Assembly: GCA_903855995.1 (NCBI GenBank)
Contig: CAIOAN010000013.1
Location: 142,875 to 206,874, forward strand
Source: an uncultured Opitutia bacterium
Lineage (GTDB): Bacteria > Verrucomicrobiota > Verrucomicrobiia > Opitutales > UBA953
Direction of reading: 5' to 3'
Length of the DNA: 64,000 nucleotides
Position 1 is the first letter of the stretch; the number at the start of each line of letters is the position of its first letter. Position numbers and translations under genes: made by a program. The notes beneath the pieces are model-generated. The model did no database searches. It worked only from the letters and a program-made list of their open reading frames with translations, and was not told the origin of the DNA. Below, piece after piece: positions 58,962-64,000 of this stretch.

Positions 58962-59663
58962 TTACGCTAGGTCGAAGAGGAGGGCTTCGATGGGGCCGGC
59001 GGATTTGAAGACGAAGGTGCCGGCGTCTTCCGATTTGACCGCATCGCCGGGTGAAAGTTTCACGCCACTGATTTCGACATCGCCCGCGATGAGCTGAAAC
59101 CAAAGGCCCCTGCCCTCGCGCAGGTCATGCGTAACCGTGCCGGCGGCCGGGGCCTTCACACGGTAGACATCTGCATCCTGGCTGATGTGCGCCGAGCCTT
59201 CGCGTCCATCATTCGAGATAATGAGCACCTTGGGCGCATCAAGCTGCTCCGGCGTCGGCGTCCATTCGGCGTAACGCGGCGTGAGGTTGGCGCGGTCCGG
59301 CATGATCCAGACCTGGATGAGATGGAGTCGCTCGGTCTTCGAAGGATTGAACTCGCTGTGCTTCACACCGCTGCCGGCGCTCATCACCTGAATCTGCCCT
59401 GGCAACAACTGCGCATGATTGCCCATGCTGTCCTTATGTTCAATCGCGCCCTCGAGGACATACGTGAAGATCTCCATGTCCTTGTGGCCGTGGGCTGGAA
59501 AACCCATGCCCGGGGCCACCAAGTCCTGATTGATCACCCGGAGCGAGCGAAAGGCCATGTGGGCCGGGTCATAATAGTCGGCAAAACTAAAGCTGTGGCG
59601 GGCCACCAACCAGCCGTGGTCAGCAAAGCCGCGTTCGGCGGAACGTCGCACCGTGAGGTTCAT
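58962..59663 (-). CDS. Pirin-family bicupin protein
   Basis: A 233-residue cytoplasmic bicupin. The N-terminal cupin metal site is intact: His58 and His60 (PAHGHKDMEIFTYVLEG), His102 and Glu104 (KHSEFN). This fits pirin and the E. coli YhhW-type quercetin 2,3-dioxygenase. The start MNLTVRRSAERGF is typical. The natural role may be redox sensing or dioxygenation. It is the first gene of a minus-strand group with CDGSH and DoxX-like genes, separated from the former by about 50 bases, and diverges from the tRNA gene. Confidence 0.88.
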   Translation of the reverse strand: MNLTVRRSAERGFADHGWLVARHSFSFADYYDPAHMAFRSLRVINQDLVAPGMGFPAHGHKDMEIFTYVLEGAIEHKDSMGNHAQLLPGQIQVMSAGSGVKHSEFNPSKTERLHLIQVWIMPDRANLTPRYAEWTPTPEQLDAPKVLIISNDGREGSAHISQDADVYRVKAPAAGTVTHDLREGRGLWFQLIAGDVEISGVKLSPGDAVKSEDAGTFVFKSAGPIEALLFDLA

Positions 59664-59729
59664 CCCGGCAACATGGCTCGAAAAAGGCCGAAGTCCACCA
59701 CCCCCTGCGTTTTTACCGTCGGAATTAGT

Positions 59730-59760
59730 TTGAAAACACCCCCTCCGATTGGTCTATACT
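59730..59760 (+). promoter_or_regulatory. Probable sigma-70-type promoter of tRNA-Pro
   Basis: TTGAAA at 59730-59735 and TATACT at 59755-59760, spaced 19 bases, 12 bases before the tRNA 5' end. The spacing is a little long but both hexamers are good. Confidence 0.55.
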
Positions 59761-59772
59761 TACGGCTCGTGT

Positions 59773-59849
59773 CGGGCAGTGGCTCAATCTGGTAGAGCGC
59801 TGCTTTCGGGTAGCAGAGGCTGAGAGTTCAAATCTCTCCTGCCCGACCA
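59773..59849 (+). tRNA. tRNA-Pro(CGG)
   Basis: A 77-nt cloverleaf. Acceptor stem CGGGCAG/CTGCCCG with discriminator A and encoded CCA; D-arm GCTC..GAGC; anticodon stem CTGCT/AGCAG with loop TTCGGGT, giving anticodon CGG (reads CCG); T-arm GAGAG-TTCAAAT-CTCTC. The loop has the m1G37-type G of proline tRNAs. Confidence 0.97.
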
Positions 59850-59855
59850 ATTTAA

Positions 59856-59890
59856 AGACCCCGGGGATATTTCGATGTCCCCGGGGTCTC
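59856..59890 (+). terminator. Hairpin terminator after tRNA-Pro
   Basis: AGACCCCGGGGA and its complement TCCCCGGGGTCT form a 12-bp stem around a 10-nt loop, 6 bases after the tRNA. The T-run is poor, so processing rather than pure intrinsic termination is possible. Confidence 0.7.
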
Positions 59891-59935
59891 CTGCTTGAGG
59901 ATTGATGCGACCGTTCACACCCCCTTACTGCCCTC

Positions 59936-61123
59936 ATGCGAATCACGGGGCTTCTTCTGGCGCTGCTGGCGGCGATGACCCTGCCCGCTCAGACGGGCAA
60001 ACCCGCCGCCGCCCGCCCGCTGGTGCTGGCCCACGTAATGCCTTGGTTCGAGGCCAAGAACGGCTGGGGCTGGCATTGGACGATGGACAAGTTCGACCCG
60101 TTTAAGGGCCAACTAGCCGCGCATGTGCACCCCTGGAACGGGGCTTATGATTCGTCCGACGCCCGGGTCATCGAGTATCAAGTATTGCTGATGAAAGTCG
60201 CTGGCATCGACGGTGCGATCATCGACTGGAACGGCCTCGGCGGGTTCGACGACTATGCATCGATTCACCGCAACACCCTCCTGCTCATCGCGGAACTCAA
60301 GAAAGCCGGCCTGCGCTTCGCCATCTGCGCCGAGGACAACCCGGGGCAACGCCTCGTCAAGCAAAGCGGTCTGACCCGCCCGCTGGCCGTCGAACACCTG
60401 CGAACCTCCCTCCACTGGCTCGACCAGCATTGGCTGACCGACCCGGCCTACGTCAAAATCGGCGGGCAGCCGGTGCTGTTTATCTTCGGCCCGCAATTTC
60501 TGAACGAAACCGAGTGGGTCGCCATCCGCGGAGGCATGAAGGCCAATCCGCTGACTTTCGCCCTGCCCCACCTCAGCGGCATGAAGGGCATCGACGGCGC
60601 GTTCGCCTGGATACCCGTGAGCGAAGGCAAGGCGGTTTCCAAGGAAAGCTACCTCGGCGCACTCGCCGGCCTTTACGCCACGCAAGCGCACGGCGCGAAG
60701 GTCGTCGCCGTGGCCTTTCCCGGCTACCACGATATTTACGCACAAGCCGGACAAGGAAAGAGTTATGGGTTCATCGATCCGCAGGGCGGCGTGACCTTCA
60801 CAACCACCCTCGACCAAGCGATGAAGAGCGGCGCCCCCATCGTCCAACTGGCCACCTGGAATGACTACGGTGAAGGGACCGTCATCGAACCCACCCAAGA
60901 AGCAGGCTTTCAATACCTGGAACAAGTCATGCGGCAATTGCGCCCAGGCCAGGACACCTCGCCGTTGAGCTTACCGAGAATCATCTACGAAAACCGACCC
61001 TGGGTGCTGGCCGCCGGACCGAGCCGGGCCCACGATGCCGAACTCCTCGATCAAGCGGTGCAATGGCTGCAGGTCGGCAACCTCACGGAAGCCAAGGCCG
61101 TGCTCGGCAAGATCAAGAAGTAG
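59936..61123 (+). CDS. Secreted GH99/GH71-like glycoside hydrolase
   Basis: A 395-residue exported protein; signal peptide MRITGLLLALLAAMTLPAQ. The TIM-barrel opening VLAHVMPWFEAKNGWGWHW and the late WNDYGEGTVIEPT (Trp308 to Thr320, with Glu313) match the GH71/GH99-like family, where W-N-x-x-x-E-G carries a catalytic or binding Glu. Relatives cleave alpha-mannan or alpha-1,3-glucan, but the substrate here is not evident. It starts about 45 bases after the tRNA terminator and precedes the TIM-barrel epimerase gene by 54 bases. Confidence 0.78.
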   Translation: MRITGLLLALLAAMTLPAQTGKPAAARPLVLAHVMPWFEAKNGWGWHWTMDKFDPFKGQLAAHVHPWNGAYDSSDARVIEYQVLLMKVAGIDGAIIDWNGLGGFDDYASIHRNTLLLIAELKKAGLRFAICAEDNPGQRLVKQSGLTRPLAVEHLRTSLHWLDQHWLTDPAYVKIGGQPVLFIFGPQFLNETEWVAIRGGMKANPLTFALPHLSGMKGIDGAFAWIPVSEGKAVSKESYLGALAGLYATQAHGAKVVAVAFPGYHDIYAQAGQGKSYGFIDPQGGVTFTTTLDQAMKSGAPIVQLATWNDYGEGTVIEPTQEAGFQYLEQVMRQLRPGQDTSPLSLPRIIYENRPWVLAAGPSRAHDAELLDQAVQWLQVGNLTEAKAVLGKIKK

Positions 61124-61177
61124 CACGCGGAAACGGATTGTCTCATCCGTGCAGGGTGTTGGGATGAACCCAACCCC

Positions 61178-62008
61178 ATGCGTTCGCTTCTCGCCTGCCT
61201 GCTCGCCACCACCGCCGCACTCGCCGCTCCACTGCTCGACCGAACGCCGGGCGTGGTGTCATACACATTCCGCAACGAGTTCAAGGCCGACATGCCTGGC
61301 ACGTTTGATAAAGTAAAAGCCTTCGGCATCACCGACATCGAGATGTCCAATCTCTTCGGGCAGACGCCTGCCCGGATCCGTGAACTCATGGAGGCCCGCG
61401 GTATCGCCTGCTCCTCTTATGGTTGCGCCTATGCCGACGCGCTGAAGAAGACCGACGAAGTCGCCGCCGTCGCCAAGGCGCTCGGCGCGAAATTCATACG
61501 CGTGTCGCTGCCGAGCGGCAAGGGCCCCTTCACTAAGGCGGAAGCCGAGATCCGGGCGGCCGAGATGAACGCGGTGGGCAAGCAGCTCCGCGAAAAGCAT
61601 GGCCTGACGTTCGTACTTCATAACCACGGCATGGAATTCGCCGCCGAAGGCAAAGGCACGCTTTATGATTTCCTGATGGAGCAGACCCGGCCGGAAGATG
61701 TGAGCTTCGAGCTCGACGTACTCTGGGCCTACCTGCCCGGCGCCGACCCGGTCGCGATCTTCGAGAAGTATGGCGCCCGCATCCCGCTCATGCACGTAAA
61801 GGATGTCCGCAAAGGCCTACCGCGCACTTGGGGTCATAAATATGACTCCGATAACGATGTCACGCTGGGCACGGGCCAACTCGATCAGGCCGCAATCTTC
61901 GCCGCCGCCAATAAGGCCGGCGTGAAGCATTTCTACCTCGAGGACGAGAGCTCCCACTCCCTGGCTCAGGTCCCGCAGTCCATCGCCTTCCTGAAGGCCG
62001 ACCGCTAA
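61178..62008 (+). CDS. Exported sugar phosphate isomerase/epimerase-like TIM-barrel protein
   Basis: A 276-residue protein of the xylose isomerase-like/AP-endonuclease 2 superfamily with an N-terminal signal peptide (LLACLLATTAALAAPLL). The barrel is visible from VVSYTFRNEF to FYLEDESSHS. Metal-site candidates are the His/Glu set in VLHNHGMEF, FELDVLWAY, PLMHVKD and YLEDES. It is expected to isomerise or epimerise a sugar, or to process 3-keto sugars as related exported PVC proteins are thought to do. Likely in one unit with the GH99-like gene upstream (54-base gap); ACCCC-ATG start context. Confidence 0.82.
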   Translation: MRSLLACLLATTAALAAPLLDRTPGVVSYTFRNEFKADMPGTFDKVKAFGITDIEMSNLFGQTPARIRELMEARGIACSSYGCAYADALKKTDEVAAVAKALGAKFIRVSLPSGKGPFTKAEAEIRAAEMNAVGKQLREKHGLTFVLHNHGMEFAAEGKGTLYDFLMEQTRPEDVSFELDVLWAYLPGADPVAIFEKYGARIPLMHVKDVRKGLPRTWGHKYDSDNDVTLGTGQLDQAAIFAAANKAGVKHFYLEDESSHSLAQVPQSIAFLKADR

Positions 62009-62140
62009 AGGCTGCACGGGCGGAAAAAGACGACCTTACGGCGGAATCCTGCCGAGGTTGGGATTGAAATCCCGGGGTCGGCGGTCTCTTTTATAGGCCT
62101 TCCAGCGGAACTCCCCGACTCCGCCGGCTGTCCTATCCTC

Positions 62141-64000
62141 ATGCCCCCCAAGGCCACCCTCCTTCTCGGCGTTCTCCTGAGCGCCACTGGCTCCGCTGAA
62201 CCAATCAACTTCAGCCGACAAATCCGCCCGATCCTCTCGGAAAACTGCATCGCCTGCCACGGGCCCGATGAAAAAGCCCGCAAGGCGAAGCTGCGGCTCG
62301 ATGACGAAACAGACGCCAAGCGTGACCGCAAAGGCGACTTCGTGATTCTACCTGGCAAACCAGAACAGAGCGAACTGATCAAACGCCTGGAAACCAAAGA
62401 TCCGGAAGAAGTCATGCCGCCGCCGAAGCAGCACAAGACCGTATCGCCGGAACAAATCGCGCTACTCAAGGAATGGATCAAGCAAGGCGCGCCCTGGGGC
62501 CGTCACTGGTCCTACGAACCGGTGGTGCGACCTTCGGTCCCGAAAAGCGATGAGCGCAATCCCATCGACGCCTTCCTCGCCGAACGCCAGCACCAGGAAA
62601 AACTTTCGTGGTCGCCCGAAGCCCCGAAGAATATCCTGATCCGCCGACTCGCCCTCGACATCACCGGCCTGCCCCCCACCCCCGCCGAGATCACCCAACT
62701 CTCCGGCGACAAGCACGCGGACATCGTCGCCTATTTCCTGGCGAAGCCGGCCTATGGCGAACACTGGGCCCGCCAGTGGCTCGACCTCGCCCGTTATGCC
62801 GACAGCGCTGGCTACCCGAGCGATCCCGGCCGCGAGATCTGGGCTTACCGCGACTGGGTCATCCAGGCGTTGAATCAGAATCAGCCTTTCGACCAGTTCA
62901 CGGTCGAACAGATGGCCGGCGATCTCCTGCCGAATCCAACCGAAAACCAGATCATCGCAACGGCCTTTCACCGCAACACGATGACCCAGAACGAAGGCGG
63001 TACGAGTGACGAGGAATTCCGCGTCGCGGCCGTCATCGACCGCGTCAACACGACCTATGCCGTCTTCATGGGCACCACGATGGCCTGCGCCCAGTGCCAC
63101 ACGCATAAATACGACCCCATCACGAACAGCGAATATTTCCAATCGTACGCGTTCCTCAATCAGAGCGCCGACAGCGACAAGAAAGACGAAGTCCCCCTCC
63201 ACGAAATCTACCCGCCCGGAGTCAAGACGCGCCGCAATCAGTGGATGAAGGACGCCGCGGCGGCGGAGGCGGTCTTCAAGAAGACCAACCCCGCCTGGCT
63301 GGCGGGCTACGACGATTGGCTGGCGAAAAAACCGAAACTAACTGAGAAGCCGCTCAAGGCCGCGCTCGACGCACCGAAAGACAAGCGCACCAAGGCCCAG
63401 GAAAAACTCCTGACCGATTATTACGTCCGCAACATCTCCCCGGCGACCAAGGCCGAACGCCTGCTCGCCAACGACCTCAAGAAAAAGATCGCCGACTCCA
63501 GGCCGGTGACGGTGCCGATCATGCAGGACCTGCCCGCCGCCCAACGTCGCAAGACCTTCATCCAGCTCCGTGGCAACTGGCAGGCGCTCAGCGACGAGGT
63601 TAATGAAGGCGTGCCTAAGAATCTATCCGCCTGGGACGAATCCTTGCCCAAGAACCGCCTGGGCTTCGCGCGCTGGATCGTCAGCCGCCAAAATCCGCTG
63701 ACCGCCCGCGTGACCGTCAACCGCCTCTGGGAGACGGTCTTCGGCGTGGGCATCGTGCGCACGAGCGAGGAGTTCGGAAGCCAGGGCGACCTCCCCCTCC
63801 ACCCTGAGTTGCTCGATTGGCTCGCAGCGGAGTTCATGGACAGCGGCTGGGACACGAAGAAGATGCTTTCACTGATGCTAAACAGCCGGGCCTATCGCCA
63901 GAGTTCAGCCAGCAACGGCAAGTTCAACGAGCTTGACCCCGACAACCGTTTCGTTGCCCGCGGCCCGCGCTTCCGCCCTTCCGGTGAAATGCTCCGCGAT
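62141..64000 (+). CDS. DUF1549/DUF1553 protein with cytochrome c-like domain (third, cut by window end)
   Basis: The first 620 residues of a protein that runs off the window. Signal peptide MPPKATLLLGVLLSATGSA, CIACH (Cys36, Cys39, His40), DUF1549 (GLPPTPAEITQL, RYADSAGYPSD, MAGDLLPNPTENQ), CAQCHTHKYDP with Cys316, a Lys-rich helical part (about 360-450) and the start of DUF1553 (NPLTARVTVNRLWETVFG, RGPRFRPSGEMLRD). By analogy with the two complete paralogs at 34217 and 43960, about 200 residues are missing, and a DUF1501 gene would be expected downstream. The ATG follows a C/T-rich leader. Confidence 0.88.
   Translation, partial: MPPKATLLLGVLLSATGSAEPINFSRQIRPILSENCIACHGPDEKARKAKLRLDDETDAKRDRKGDFVILPGKPEQSELIKRLETKDPEEVMPPPKQHKTVSPEQIALLKEWIKQGAPWGRHWSYEPVVRPSVPKSDERNPIDAFLAERQHQEKLSWSPEAPKNILIRRLALDITGLPPTPAEITQLSGDKHADIVAYFLAKPAYGEHWARQWLDLARYADSAGYPSDPGREIWAYRDWVIQALNQNQPFDQFTVEQMAGDLLPNPTENQIIATAFHRNTMTQNEGGTSDEEFRVAAVIDRVNTTYAVFMGTTMACAQCHTHKYDPITNSEYFQSYAFLNQSADSDKKDEVPLHEIYPPGVKTRRNQWMKDAAAAEAVFKKTNPAWLAGYDDWLAKKPKLTEKPLKAALDAPKDKRTKAQEKLLTDYYVRNISPATKAERLLANDLKKKIADSRPVTVPIMQDLPAAQRRKTFIQLRGNWQALSDEVNEGVPKNLSAWDESLPKNRLGFARWIVSRQNPLTARVTVNRLWETVFGVGIVRTSEEFGSQGDLPLHPELLDWLAAEFMDSGWDTKKMLSLMLNSRAYRQSSASNGKFNELDPDNRFVARGPRFRPSGEMLRD

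Overview
The window looks like a GC-rich chromosome segment of a PVC-superphylum bacterium, most likely Verrucomicrobiota (an Opitutales-like lineage is my guess, not proven). The evidence is the density of families typical of that group: three formylglycine sulfatases, three DUF1549/DUF1553 cytochrome-type proteins, three DUF1501 proteins, three PVC-type CxxCH heme proteins, DUF1080-like secreted proteins, Tat-exported oxidoreductases and several carbohydrate-active enzymes. Nearly every product carries a signal peptide, so the segment mostly encodes an extracytoplasmic apparatus for breaking down sulfated or otherwise modified polysaccharides. No plasmid, phage or rRNA genes were seen.

Layout. 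1-2200: a P-loop ATPase (minus strand) and a REP-associated tyrosine transposase (RAYT, plus strand) diverge from a cluster of REP-like palindromes. 2200-6300: two paralogous secreted DUF1080/LamG-like proteins (minus) around a sulfatase (plus). 6300-8350: tRNA-guanine transglycosylase fused to an MnmC-like methyltransferase domain. 9000-11120: two membrane or secreted proteins, one VWA-like. 11430-14430: DctA symporter and a phytase-like secreted protein (minus). 14500-14610: remnant of an S53 peptidase. 14670-20650: serine hydrolase lipoprotein, PVC heme protein and a dimethylformamidase-like protein. 21130-26580: RND efflux operon between two 278-bp direct repeats. 27040-28170: frameshifted OprP-type porin. 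28300-34140: oxidoreductase, sulfatase with EF-hands, GH79-like hydrolase and AraC regulator. 34220-55280: three DUF1549, DUF1501 or heme-protein gene groups with an esterase and a sulfatase. 55490-59660: small membrane proteins, SGNH hydrolase, and a minus-strand DoxX, CDGSH and pirin group. 59773: tRNA-Pro(CGG). 59940-64000: GH99-like hydrolase, TIM-barrel epimerase and a DUF1549 gene cut by the window end.

How the genes work together (inference): sulfatases, GH79 and GH99-like enzymes, esterase, DUF1080 domains and Gfo/Idh/MocA or TIM-barrel enzymes would desulfate, deacetylate, cleave and oxidise or epimerise sugars outside the cytoplasm. Heme c proteins and DUF1501 partners could pass electrons from these oxidations. 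The porin, DctA and RND genes deal with transport.

The least explained content is intergenic. Most gaps are built from a small set of repeat modules: heptad arrays, a GGTGGCGGGTGG module, a TGCAAA module, a GAGGCTC module, a CACGTGGGCAAGGTGAC module and a TCAGTCCTC array. They tend to occur in a fixed order from stop codon to next start. They are joined by palindromes whose stems vary but which keep a GGTAGGG head, i.e. the GTAG tetranucleotide known from REP elements, and a RAYT gene sits among them. Many starts have C-rich ACCCC-ATG context instead of a Shine-Dalgarno sequence.
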